Shown here: positions 16,432-24,832 of the stretch, piece after piece
Layout of the letters: each line of letters starts with the position of its first letter
Numbering within the stretch: the first letter of the stretch is position 1
Assembly: GCF_014235765.1 (NCBI RefSeq)
Contig: NZ_JACMYH010000007.1
Span: 60,889-124,888, forward strand
Direction of reading: 5' to 3'
Length of the DNA stretch: 64,000 nucleotides
Origin: Pseudomonas baltica
GTDB lineage: Bacteria > Pseudomonadota > Gammaproteobacteria > Pseudomonadales > Pseudomonadaceae
Notes under the pieces: generated by a model
Databases searched by the model: none
The model's input: the letters and a program-made list of their open reading frames with translations, nothing else
Told to the model about the DNA's origin: nothing
Made by a program: the position numbers and the translations under genes

Positions 16432-16636
16432 TTTCGCGGCCGCTGACCGCTCCTACAGGCGATCTGCCGGGTACCTGCTTGCGGCAGCCGGCCGCGCCCA
16501 CAGGCGATCTGCCGGGTACCTGCTTGCGGCAGCCGGCCACGCCCACAGGCGATCTGCCGGGTACCTGCTTGCGGCAGCCGGCCACGCCCACAGGCGATCT
16601 GCCGGGTAGCCGTAGGAGCGGCCAGTGGCCGCGAAG
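16432..16636. repeat. 45-bp tandem repeats flanked by family-A REPs
   Basis: Three exact-length 45-base units start at 16456, 16501 and 16546, with a partial fourth at 16591. Each contains GATCTGCCGGGTACCTGCTT and a GCGGCAGCCGGCC palindrome. They are bounded by the REP halves GCGGCCGCTGACCGCTCCTA (16436) and GTAGGAGCGGCCAGTGGCCG (16611), which suggests that the tandem grew inside a REP pair. It fills the 259-bp ureD-ureA gap. Confidence 0.85.
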
Positions 16637-16674
16637 AGGCCCTCACTGCCAACCAATATTCTGAAGGAACACCC

Positions 16675-16977
16675 ATGGACCTGACACCCCGCGAAAAAGA
16701 CAAGATGCTTATCTTCACCGCCGGCCTGGTAGCCGAGCGCCGTCTGGCCCGTGGCCTCAAGCTGAACTACCCGGAAGCCATGGCGCTGATCTCCGCGGCG
16801 CTGCTCGAAGGCGCCCGCGATGGCCAGACGGTCGCGCAATTGATGCACTACGGCACCACCCTGCTCAGCCGCGAACAGGTCATGGAAGGTATTCCGGAAA
16901 TGATCCCGGAGATCCAGGTGGAAGCCACCTTTCCCGACGGCACCAAACTGGTCACCGTCCATCAACCCATCGCCTGA
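16675..16977 (+). CDS. ureA: Urease subunit gamma UreA
   Basis: This is the 100-residue gamma subunit, with MDLTPREKDKMLIFTAGLVAERR at the start and GMHYGTT-like text (LMHYGTTLLSREQVMEGIPEM) and FPDGTKLVTVHQPI at the end. It is a structural chain of the nickel enzyme that hydrolyses urea. A Shine-Dalgarno AAGGAA lies just upstream of the ATG. A GNAT gene follows after 8 bases, before ureB. Confidence 0.96.
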   Translation: MDLTPREKDKMLIFTAGLVAERRLARGLKLNYPEAMALISAALLEGARDGQTVAQLMHYGTTLLSREQVMEGIPEMIPEIQVEATFPDGTKLVTVHQPIA

Positions 16978-16985
16978 GGCACGCC

Positions 16986-17504
16986 ATGATTCGTGATGCA
17001 ACCGAGCGCGACCTGTCTGGGATCTGCGCGATCTACAACGATGCAGTGCTCAACACCACGGCGATCTGGAACGAGAAGCCGGTCGACCTGGCCAACCGTC
17101 AGGCCTGGTTCGAGGCGCGCCAGGCGCAGGGTTATCCGATCCTGGTCGCCGAGGAACAGGGCGAGGTCATCGGCTATGCATCGTTCGGCGACTGGCGACC
17201 TTTCGAAGGCTTTCGCTACAGCGTCGAGCACTCGGTGTACGTGCGCAACGACCAGCGCGGCAAAGGTCTCGGCGCGCGGCTGATGCAGACGCTCGTCGAG
17301 CGTGCTCGCGAGGGCGGCAAATACGTCATGGTGGCCGCCATCGAAAGCGGCAACCAGGCATCGATCCATTTGCACGAACGCCTGGGTTTCGTCACCACCG
17401 GGCAGATGCCCCAGGTAGGCATCAAGTTCGGCCGCTGGCTGGACCTGACCTTCATGCAACTGGCGCTGCAGCCAGGCGCCGAGCCGCCCCGGGCCTCGGC
17501 TTGA
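16986..17504 (+). CDS. GNAT N-acetyltransferase, phosphinothricin / methionine-sulfoximine type
   Basis: The 172-residue protein fits the PAT/MddA branch of GNAT enzymes: MIRDATERDLSGICAIYNDAVLNTTAIWNE at the start, the acetyl-CoA loop VRNDQRGKGLGARLMQTL, and SIHLHERLGFVTTGQMPQVGIKFGRWLDLTF at the end. Relatives acetylate L-methionine sulfoximine/sulfone or phosphinothricin, which are glutamine synthetase inhibitors. It is set tightly between ureA and ureB, so it is expressed with urease. Substrate specificity cannot be fixed from sequence. Confidence 0.85.
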   Translation: MIRDATERDLSGICAIYNDAVLNTTAIWNEKPVDLANRQAWFEARQAQGYPILVAEEQGEVIGYASFGDWRPFEGFRYSVEHSVYVRNDQRGKGLGARLMQTLVERAREGGKYVMVAAIESGNQASIHLHERLGFVTTGQMPQVGIKFGRWLDLTFMQLALQPGAEPPRASA

Positions 17505-17538
17505 ATCACCGTCTTTCTTCGCTTCGAGGAGCTATTTC

Positions 17539-17844
17539 ATGATTCCTGGCCAATACCGGATCCAGCCTGGCGACATCGAGCTCAACATCGGCCGGCGCAC
17601 CCTCAGCCTGACCGTGGCCAACAGCGGCGATCGGCCCATTCAGGTGGGGTCGCACTATCACTTCTTCGAAACCAACGACGCCCTGCATTTCGACCGCCCG
17701 GCTGCTCGCGGGATGCGCCTGAACATTCCCGCCGGAACCGCCGTGCGTTTCGAACCGGGCCAGAGCCGCGAAGTGGAACTGGTGGACCTGGCCGGCTTGC
17801 GCCGGGTATATGGCTTCGCCGGGCGCATCATGGGTGACCTCTGA
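17539..17844 (+). CDS. ureB: Urease subunit beta UreB
   Basis: This 101-residue beta subunit has MIPGQYRIQPGDIELNIGRRT, GSHYHFFETNDALHFDR and GFAGRIMGDL, all standard UreB segments. A GAGGAGCT ribosome-binding site precedes the ATG. It assembles with UreA and UreC into the (ABC)3 enzyme. It follows the GNAT gene by 34 bases and precedes ureC by 41. Confidence 0.97.
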   Translation: MIPGQYRIQPGDIELNIGRRTLSLTVANSGDRPIQVGSHYHFFETNDALHFDRPAARGMRLNIPAGTAVRFEPGQSREVELVDLAGLRRVYGFAGRIMGDL

Positions 17845-17885
17845 TCCCACAGGGTCCATACACAACTGAATTCCAGGGCATACCG

Positions 17886-19586
17886 ATGAAGATTTCCAGA
17901 CAAGCCTATGCCGACATGTTCGGCCCGACCGTCGGTGACAAGGTCCGCCTGGCCGATACCGACCTGTGGATCGAAGTGGAAAAAGACTTCACCACCTACG
18001 GCGAAGAAGTGAAGTTCGGCGGTGGCAAGGTCATTCGCGATGGCATGGGCCAGGGCCAGCTGCTGGCCGCCGAAGTGGTCGACACGCTGATCACCAATGC
18101 CCTGATCATCGATCACTGGGGTATCGTCAAGGCCGACGTCGGCCTCAAGGACGGGCGCATCGCCGCGATCGGCAAAGCCGGCAACCCCGACATCCAGCCG
18201 GACGTGACCATCGCCATCGGCGCCAGCACCGAGGTCATCGCCGGCGAAGGCATGATCCTCACCGCTGGCGGCATCGACACCCACATCCACTTCATCTGCC
18301 CGCAGCAGATCGAAGAAGCGCTGATGAGCGGCGTCACCACCATGATCGGCGGCGGCACCGGGCCTGCCACCGGCACCAATGCGACCACCTGCACCTCGGG
18401 GCCGTGGCACATGGCGCGCATGCTCCAGGCCGCCGATGCCTTCGCCATGAACATCGGTTTCACCGGCAAGGGCAACGCCAGCCTGCCCGAGCCGCTGATA
18501 GAACAGGTCAAGGCCGGGGCCATCGGGCTCAAGCTGCACGAAGACTGGGGCACCACGCCGGCCGCCATCGATAATTGCCTGAACGTGGCCGATCAATACG
18601 ACGTGCAGGTTGCGATTCATACCGACACCCTCAACGAGTCGGGCTTCGTCGAGACTACCCTGGCTGCCTTCAAGGGCCGCACCATCCATACCTACCACAC
18701 CGAAGGGGCCGGCGGCGGCCACGCCCCGGACATCATCAAGGCCTGCGGCTTCGCCAACGTGTTGCCCAGCTCGACCAACCCGACCCGCCCGTTCACCCGC
18801 AACACCATCGACGAGCACCTCGACATGCTCATGGTCTGCCATCACCTGGACCCCAGCATCGCCGAGGACGTGGCCTTCGCCGAAAGCCGCATTCGACGCG
18901 AGACCATTGCCGCCGAAGACATCCTGCACGACCTCGGTGCGTTCTCCATGATCAGCTCCGACAGCCAGGCCATGGGTCGGGTCGGCGAGGTGATCACGCG
19001 CACCTGGCAGACCGCCGACAAGATGAAGAAACAACGCGGCCCGCTGCCCGAAGACGCCGAGGGCAACGACAACTTCCGCGCCAAACGCTACATCGCCAAG
19101 TACACCATCAACCCGGCCATCACCCATGGCATCAGCCACGAAGTGGGCTCGGTCGAAATCGGCAAATGGGCTGACCTGGTGCTCTGGCGTCCGGCCTTCT
19201 TCGGCGTCAAACCAACCTTGATCCTCAAGGGAGGTGCCATCGCCGCCAGCCTCATGGGCGACGCCAACGCCTCTATTCCCACGCCGCAGCCGGTGCACTA
19301 CCGCCCCATGTTCGCCAGCTTCGACGGCTCGCGCCACGCCACCAGCCTGACCTTCATCAGCCAGGCCGCGCTGGACGCAGGCGTGCCCGAGCAATTGGGC
19401 TTGAAGAAGCAGATCGCGGTGGTCAAGGGCTGTCGCTCGGTGCAAAAGACCGACCTGATCCACAACGGTTACCTGCCCGACATCGACGTCGACCCGCAGA
19501 CCTACCAGGTCAAGGCCGATGGCGTGCTGCTGTGGTGCGAACCGGCGGATGTGCTGCCCATGGCGCAGCGCTACTTCCTGTTCTAA
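17886..19586 (+). CDS. ureC: Urease subunit alpha UreC
   Basis: The 566-residue catalytic chain has all the recognisable nickel-site elements: GGIDTHIHFICPQQ (His pair), GAIGLKLHEDWGTTP (Lys that becomes carbamylated), TYHTEGAGGGHAPDII, VCHHLDPSI (active-site flap and general acid) and SSDSQAMGRVGEV (Asp ligand). It hydrolyses urea to ammonia and carbamate in the cytoplasm. The length is the usual one. The stop codon lies within a 14-bp tandem repeat, which leaves the C-terminus RYFLF intact. Confidence 0.97.
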   Translation: MKISRQAYADMFGPTVGDKVRLADTDLWIEVEKDFTTYGEEVKFGGGKVIRDGMGQGQLLAAEVVDTLITNALIIDHWGIVKADVGLKDGRIAAIGKAGNPDIQPDVTIAIGASTEVIAGEGMILTAGGIDTHIHFICPQQIEEALMSGVTTMIGGGTGPATGTNATTCTSGPWHMARMLQAADAFAMNIGFTGKGNASLPEPLIEQVKAGAIGLKLHEDWGTTPAAIDNCLNVADQYDVQVAIHTDTLNESGFVETTLAAFKGRTIHTYHTEGAGGGHAPDIIKACGFANVLPSSTNPTRPFTRNTIDEHLDMLMVCHHLDPSIAEDVAFAESRIRRETIAAEDILHDLGAFSMISSDSQAMGRVGEVITRTWQTADKMKKQRGPLPEDAEGNDNFRAKRYIAKYTINPAITHGISHEVGSVEIGKWADLVLWRPAFFGVKPTLILKGGAIAASLMGDANASIPTPQPVHYRPMFASFDGSRHATSLTFISQAALDAGVPEQLGLKKQIAVVKGCRSVQKTDLIHNGYLPDIDVDPQTYQVKADGVLLWCEPADVLPMAQRYFLF

Positions 19587-19626
19587 GAGGCCTGTTCTAA
19601 GAGGCCTGTTCTAAGAGGCCTGTTCT
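19577..19626. repeat. 14-bp tandem repeat over the ureC stop codon
   Basis: The unit CCTGTTCTAAGAGG occurs at 19577, 19591 and 19605, with a partial CCTGTTCT at 19619. The first copy holds the last codons and TAA stop of ureC; the others are silent duplicates downstream. Confidence 0.9.
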
Positions 19627-19738
19627 CAATGCGCCGTGCCGACAAGGCAGTCCCGGACAGGGCCAGCCTAACTATGTAGGCCGTAACCCCCCGGCGGATT
19701 TTCTATGGTGCAGCTCCATTCGATCCAGGAGCTCCACC

Positions 19739-22309
19739 ATGACCGGCGCCACCCCGCTATCGGCCGAAAACGTCAGTGCCATTGCCGACCGCTACTACGC
19801 GAACTTCCCTGACCTGCGCGAGTGCGCGCGGGACTGGGGCATCAAGCTGCTCAAGTTCCATACCCACCTGGATCTGGATCCGGACACCGTCTACTGGCAC
19901 GACTTCGACAACGCCCAGAATAACCCCCGCGCCTTTACCGGACAGCAGCACATGGGCAAGCCCAAGGAAACGCTGACCGTCACGGAGCTGGTCCTGCGCC
20001 GGTTCAAGACGTTCTATCAAGTAAACTTCGACCTGCTCGATCAGATGTCCGGGTTCTATACCGTCCAGCAGGCCGGGATCTACAACGAAACCAATCAGGT
20101 CCCCCTGGCGCCCTCGCAGATCATGAAAGCGTTCTGGGCCACGGATTTCTCCAGCCACTACAAGAAGCGCCTGGACGCCTTCCTGCGTGACTATGCCGAT
20201 GACGGCCGCGTGCTGATCAAGATCCTGTTTTTCAGCTTCAGCTGGAATGCCTACAACAGCGGAGCGCTGAGCAATCGGGAGCTGAGACTGGTGTTCGACA
20301 CCCTGGCCGGCCCCATCGCAGGACCGCCGACCCTGGAGGACCTGAAACGGCTGCACACGACTCGCACCCAGGCAACGGTCAAGAGCTTTACCCTGGGCGA
20401 CCTGACCTCGTTCGACATACTGCGCATCACCACCGGCAAGGGCCCGCAGATCCTGTACATCCCTGCCGCCTGGTTCCGGGTCTTTCACAATGAACAGCAG
20501 ATGTACGACTGGGTGGCCGAAACGGCCGCCCACGAGCAGGGCCGAGAGCGCCTAATCGCTCACTTCGACACCCCCGGAGAGTCGATCCTGCCACCGCGGG
20601 GCCTGCTGCTGGCGACCCTGGAGCGCATCCGTACCACGCCATGGCAAGCCGGGCAGCGCATGCTCAACGGCAACGCGACGACGATCGACAAGGACGTGTT
20701 CAGCCTGCTGTTCGATACGGTGGGCAAACGCCTCAAGCTCGATGCCAGGCAACTGTTGAACGGCAATCACGAACTGCGCAGGGAGCTGTTCCTCGTCGAC
20801 CTGGAGGCATTCATGCGCATCGTCACGCCCATGGCACCGGCGGACCCGGCAGTGGCCCTGGTGGCCGTGGCGGCGGGTTCGATAGCCTTTGGTACGCACC
20901 TGGCGAACGCCGTGCACGGGACCGTACCCAAGGCCCGTCAAGCGGCCTTCAGGGCGGCGATCCTGGATGCACTGAACATCCTGCTGGATATGCCGCTGTT
21001 GCGCGGCGTGGGCGACGAAGCCATCGCCGAGCTGGGAAACTTCGAGGAGCTGGGCGCCGCGCTCGACCTGGACAGCACTGACCTGGCTCAGATCGACCGC
21101 GTGACTCCCGGTGGTTCGCCCCTGGACCTCATCGCCACGGATGAAGACCTGACCGGATTGCCGGAAGGCACCGGCATCTACCAGGGCGTGTTCACCAACC
21201 CCGATGGCCAGCACTACATTCGCCTGGAGGGCAAGATCTTTCAGGTCACCCACATCGACTCGCTGGAGCGCTGGGTGATCGTCGATCCGATCGCCCCCGA
21301 GCAGATCACCGGCAGCTACCCCGTGCAGAGAAGCTGGACCGGCCATTGGGAGCTGTTCACCATGACCGCCCCCGAGAACCTGGCGGCCAGCACCGAGGCG
21401 CTGGCCGCCTTCGACACTTCACCTGGCTTTCGTGACATCACCGCCATGCTGGTCAATCCCGGCGCACATCAGTTGATGACCGGGCCCATCGACAGCGTGC
21501 TGCGCACCGCCCGCTCACAGCTGATCGAGTTGCGCACGAACCTGGGCAAGGAAGCCGAAGCCTTCTTCCTGACCTCTACCCCACAGCACAGCCCACGCCT
21601 TCCGGCGGTGAGCACCACCATGACGCCCAAAGAGTTTTTCACTCAAGTGTATGCCAGCAATACCGGGGTGGTGGTCAACGAGGCCAGGAATGCCGTCGGC
21701 AGCTGCCAGCTGTTGATCAAATACATGTCCACGCTCAAGGCCCAGCAGGTCAAGACGCTGTACGTGCAAGGCCTGCTCAAGGACCTGCATCAGGACCTGC
21801 TCGACCGCTTTCACGCGACCGGGATATTGGGCCGCGATCTGGAGAAGAAGCTGCGTGACCTGCACAACCGTGGCACCACCCTGGACAGTGGTCGCTACAC
21901 CCTGCGCCAGGTGCTGGTGGAAGCGCGGCGCCAAGGCATAAGCGTGAAAGCCCTGGACTGCGCTGCCAGCCTGTCCACCGACGGCCTGAGCAACCCGGCG
22001 CCACATCTGCAGCAACGCCTGCGGGTTTACTACGCGTACAAACGCATCGAAGCGCTGCAGAGCCTCAAGCCCGATGAAAAATGGCTGGCGCTGACCGACC
22101 AGACCGTGGCCAACCACTATAGCCGCACCCCAGGCCTGGCCAATCTGATCGGAACCCCAAGCCTGCGGGTCAAGCTGGTGGACGGCGATCAGCCATTGCG
22201 CTTCGGCCTCGATACCGGCGAAGTGCTGACCCCCGGGCTGATACCGATTCGCGGCGACATCAGCCTGAAAATGCCAGCGGCCGGCAAGGGGTCCGGCATC
22301 GAGGCGTAG
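19739..22309 (+). CDS. DUF6543-type toxin-like protein with degenerate effector domain
   Basis: The 856-residue protein resembles the large pseudomonad dermonecrotic-toxin-like proteins. An N-terminal DUF6543-like region (RYYANFPDLRECARDWG, DPDTVYWHDFDN, then TLTVTELVLRRF) spans about 1-320. The C-terminal ~220 residues look like the ChaN/EreA-related 'membrane-targeted effector' domain (FFTQVYASNTGVVVNEARN, QQVKTLYVQGLLKDLHQDL, ISVKALDCAAS, DEKWLALTDQTVANHY). In relatives, as I recall, these motifs read GEAH, YLEHL and GNSH; here they are NEAR (647-650), YVQGL and DQTV (787-790), so catalytic residues seem lost. No immunity gene or secretion signal is visible. An AGGAG site precedes the ATG. 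Confidence 0.65.
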   Translation: MTGATPLSAENVSAIADRYYANFPDLRECARDWGIKLLKFHTHLDLDPDTVYWHDFDNAQNNPRAFTGQQHMGKPKETLTVTELVLRRFKTFYQVNFDLLDQMSGFYTVQQAGIYNETNQVPLAPSQIMKAFWATDFSSHYKKRLDAFLRDYADDGRVLIKILFFSFSWNAYNSGALSNRELRLVFDTLAGPIAGPPTLEDLKRLHTTRTQATVKSFTLGDLTSFDILRITTGKGPQILYIPAAWFRVFHNEQQMYDWVAETAAHEQGRERLIAHFDTPGESILPPRGLLLATLERIRTTPWQAGQRMLNGNATTIDKDVFSLLFDTVGKRLKLDARQLLNGNHELRRELFLVDLEAFMRIVTPMAPADPAVALVAVAAGSIAFGTHLANAVHGTVPKARQAAFRAAILDALNILLDMPLLRGVGDEAIAELGNFEELGAALDLDSTDLAQIDRVTPGGSPLDLIATDEDLTGLPEGTGIYQGVFTNPDGQHYIRLEGKIFQVTHIDSLERWVIVDPIAPEQITGSYPVQRSWTGHWELFTMTAPENLAASTEALAAFDTSPGFRDITAMLVNPGAHQLMTGPIDSVLRTARSQLIELRTNLGKEAEAFFLTSTPQHSPRLPAVSTTMTPKEFFTQVYASNTGVVVNEARNAVGSCQLLIKYMSTLKAQQVKTLYVQGLLKDLHQDLLDRFHATGILGRDLEKKLRDLHNRGTTLDSGRYTLRQVLVEARRQGISVKALDCAASLSTDGLSNPAPHLQQRLRVYYAYKRIEALQSLKPDEKWLALTDQTVANHYSRTPGLANLIGTPSLRVKLVDGDQPLRFGLDTGEVLTPGLIPIRGDISLKMPAAGKGSGIEA

Positions 22310-22314
22310 CGGTA

Positions 22315-23286
22315 TCAGCGTCCCCAGTTCTCGCGCGGGTCGAATTCGGCGTGCCTGGCCAGCTCGGCCCAGGCCGCGCGAGTGGATTCGTCGGCCTGCG
22401 TGGGCATCACCACTTTCAGCTGGGCGAACAGGTCGCCGCGGCCGCCAAGCTTGTTCTTCAGGCCCATGCCTTTGACACGCAGGCGCTGGCCGTTCTGGCT
22501 GTCCGGGCGAATCGTCAGGTTGATCCGCCCGGTCAGCGTAGGCACCGCGACCTTGGTGCCCAACGCCACTTCCCAAGGCGCCAGCGGTACCTGGATGACC
22601 AGGTCGGGAGCGTCCACCTCGAACAGAGGGTGGGCCGCCAGACGCAAGGTCAGGAACAGATCGCCGCTGGCACCGCCCGCAACGCCGGGCGCGCCCTGGC
22701 CCTTGAGGCGCATGCGCTCGCCGTCGGCAACGCCTGCGGGAATCTTCACGTTGAGGTTCTTGACCACATCGGTCAGGCGTTGGCCAGCGGCGCTGTACTG
22801 CGGCACCTTGAAGCTGATCTTCTTCGATTCCTCGGCCAGGGTTTCCTCGAGCGACACGGTCAGTTCCATTTCCACGTCCTGACCTTTGCGCGCTGCGCTG
22901 CGCTGTTGACCGCCACGGCCGAACGGATTGCCACCGGGATCACCACGACCACCGCCGTTACCGAAGATGGTGCTGAAGAAATCGGAGAAGTCGCCTGCGT
23001 TCTCTTCATGGAAACCACCGCCACCGCGACCCTGCCAACCGGGCGGGCCCTGGAACGGACGGCCATGCTGGCCATACTTGCGCAGCTCGTCGTATTCAGC
23101 GCGCTTGTCGGCATTGCTCAGCGCCTCATAGGCCTCACTGGCTTCCTTGAACTTGTCTTCGGCGTCCTTTTCCTTGCTGACGTCGGGGTGATATTTGCGC
23201 GCCAGCTTGCGGTAGGCGGTCTTGATCGCCTTTTCGTCCGCTGTCGGCTCGACGCCCAGAATCTTGTAATAGTCTTTGAAATCCAT
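22315..23286 (-). CDS. cbpA: Curved DNA-binding protein CbpA (DnaJ class)
   Basis: This 323-residue J-protein has an N-terminal J domain with the HPD triad (ARKYHPDVS, residues 33-35), a Gly/Phe-rich linker (about 75-130), no Cys-rich zinc domain, and two C-terminal substrate-binding beta domains (MELTVSLEETLAEESKKISF; VAVPTLTGRINLTI). That is the CbpA pattern. It works with DnaK as co-chaperone and binds curved DNA in the nucleoid. It is divergent from a short Hsp70 gene 235 bases away, a meaningful pairing. It ends 5 bases from the toxin-like gene. Confidence 0.92.
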   Translation of the reverse strand: MDFKDYYKILGVEPTADEKAIKTAYRKLARKYHPDVSKEKDAEDKFKEASEAYEALSNADKRAEYDELRKYGQHGRPFQGPPGWQGRGGGGFHEENAGDFSDFFSTIFGNGGGRGDPGGNPFGRGGQQRSAARKGQDVEMELTVSLEETLAEESKKISFKVPQYSAAGQRLTDVVKNLNVKIPAGVADGERMRLKGQGAPGVAGGASGDLFLTLRLAAHPLFEVDAPDLVIQVPLAPWEVALGTKVAVPTLTGRINLTIRPDSQNGQRLRVKGMGLKNKLGGRGDLFAQLKVVMPTQADESTRAAWAELARHAEFDPRENWGR

Positions 23287-23521
23287 CTAAGCATCACCAT
23301 CAATGAGCGAATGCGCGCCGCCCGCGCCTACTGGTCGGACTCGGCAACGCATGGGAAGTTTATCGGCTGCAGGCCACTGGATGTGAACAGTGGGTTGTAC
23401 AGCGCGGTCGATGGCTAGAAGGTTGGGGCCGCCGGCGCGCTTTCAAGGCGGTCGCAGGCCTTGATTCTGTACGCAACTGGCATACACTGCGCGGCCGTTT
23501 TTTGAACAGACCCGCCTTGCC

Positions 23522-24793
23522 ATGAAAAACGCATCCCCGGCCCGCGCCTGCGGCATCGACTTCGGTACTTCCAACTCCACTGTCGGCTGGCACCGCCCGG
23601 GCAGCGAGACGCTGATCGTCCTGGAAGACGGCAAGATCACCCTGCCCTCGGTGATCTTCTTCAACTTCGAAGAGCGGCGTCCAGTGTACGGGCGTCTGGC
23701 GCTGCACGAATACCTGGAAGGCTACGAAGGCCGCCTGATGCGCTCGCTCAAGAGTCTGCTCGGTTCCAAGCTGATCAAGCACGACACCAGTGTGCTGGGC
23801 ACGGCGATGCCATTCAAGGACTTGCTGGGCCTGTTCATCGGCGAGCTCAAACAGCGCGCCGAAGTCAACGCCGGGCGTGAGTTCGACCAGGTCGTGCTGG
23901 GGCGACCGGTGCACTTCGTCGACGACGACGCGGCCGCCGACCAGGAAGCCGAAGACACCTTGGCCGAGGTGGCGAAAAAGATCGGCTTCAAGGAGGTGTC
24001 CTTCCAGTTCGAGCCGATTGCAGCGGCGTTCGACTACGAGTCCACCATCGAGCGTGAGGAGCTGGTGCTGATCGTCGACATTGGCGGTGGTACCTCCGAC
24101 TTTTCCCTGGTGCGCCTGGCACCCGAGCGACGTGCGCTGGACAACCGCGTGGACGACATCCTGGCGACCGGAGGCGTGCACATCGGCGGCACCGACTTCG
24201 ACAAGCAGCTCAGCCTGCAGGGCGTCATGCCGCTGTTCGGCTATGGCAGCCGGATGAAGAGCGGCGCCTTCATGCCGACCAGCCACCACATGAACCTGGC
24301 GACCTGGCACACGATCAACTCGGTGTACCTGCAGAAGGCGCAACTGGCCCTGGCCAGCATGCGCTACGACATCCAGGACACGGACGGTATCGACCGCCTG
24401 TTCAAGCTGATCGAGCAGAAAGCCGGGCACTGGTTGGCGATGGAAGTCGAGGAAACCAAGATCCAGCTGACGCAAGCTGCCGGCCGTCACCTGCCACTGG
24501 ACCGCATCGAGCCGGGGCTGAGCGTGGAGCTGAGCCGGGCCTTGTTCGAAGCCGCCATCGACGGCCTGCTCGAACGGGTGCGTGGCAGTGTGTCCGAGTT
24601 GCTGAACCGGGCAGGCGTGGGCGTTGAGCAGGTCGACACGGTGTTCTTTACCGGCGGCTCCAGCGGTATCCCGGCCCTGCGCCATGGCGTGGCGGCCATG
24701 CTGCCCAACGCGCGGCATGTGGAAGGCAATATCTTCGGCAGCATCGGCAGCGGCCTGGCCATCGAGGCCCGCAAGCGCTACGGCACCGAGTAA
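23522..24793 (+). CDS. Short Hsp70-family protein (YegD-like)
   Basis: The 423-residue protein has the Hsp70/actin ATPase motifs: phosphate 1 CGIDFGTSNSTVG, phosphate 2 LVLIVDIGGGTSDFSLV and the adenosine motif VFFTGGSSGIPALRHG. The C-terminal substrate-binding domain of DnaK is absent, as in E. coli YegD, which has a similar length. Its role is unknown; it is probably a specialised chaperone ATPase. It is divergent from cbpA, suggesting possible cooperation with that J-protein. A short dyad at 24802-24825 follows the gene. Confidence 0.88.
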   Translation: MKNASPARACGIDFGTSNSTVGWHRPGSETLIVLEDGKITLPSVIFFNFEERRPVYGRLALHEYLEGYEGRLMRSLKSLLGSKLIKHDTSVLGTAMPFKDLLGLFIGELKQRAEVNAGREFDQVVLGRPVHFVDDDAAADQEAEDTLAEVAKKIGFKEVSFQFEPIAAAFDYESTIEREELVLIVDIGGGTSDFSLVRLAPERRALDNRVDDILATGGVHIGGTDFDKQLSLQGVMPLFGYGSRMKSGAFMPTSHHMNLATWHTINSVYLQKAQLALASMRYDIQDTDGIDRLFKLIEQKAGHWLAMEVEETKIQLTQAAGRHLPLDRIEPGLSVELSRALFEAAIDGLLERVRGSVSELLNRAGVGVEQVDTVFFTGGSSGIPALRHGVAAMLPNARHVEGNIFGSIGSGLAIEARKRYGTE

Positions 24794-24801
24794 GGCAGAT
24801 C

Positions 24802-24825
24802 TGGCCTCTTCGCGGGCAGAGGCCA
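24802..24825. terminator. Dyad between the convergent Hsp70 and AI-2E genes
   Basis: TGGCCTCT and AGAGGCCA form a perfect 8-bp stem around TCGCGGGC. The loop and flanks resemble half of a family-C REP. The position between convergent genes suggests a terminator role, but there is no T-tract on either side. Confidence 0.35.
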
Positions 24826-24832
24826 GTGAACC

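Noticed and set aside
16456..16607. 45-bp array considered as a CRISPR or as a coding repeat
   Set aside because: There are no unique spacers, and the open frame through it has no start or neighbour support; it is flanked by REP halves.
17658..19463. 601-codon open frame antisense to ureC
   Set aside because: ureC is certain on the plus strand, and the antisense product has no recognisable motif.
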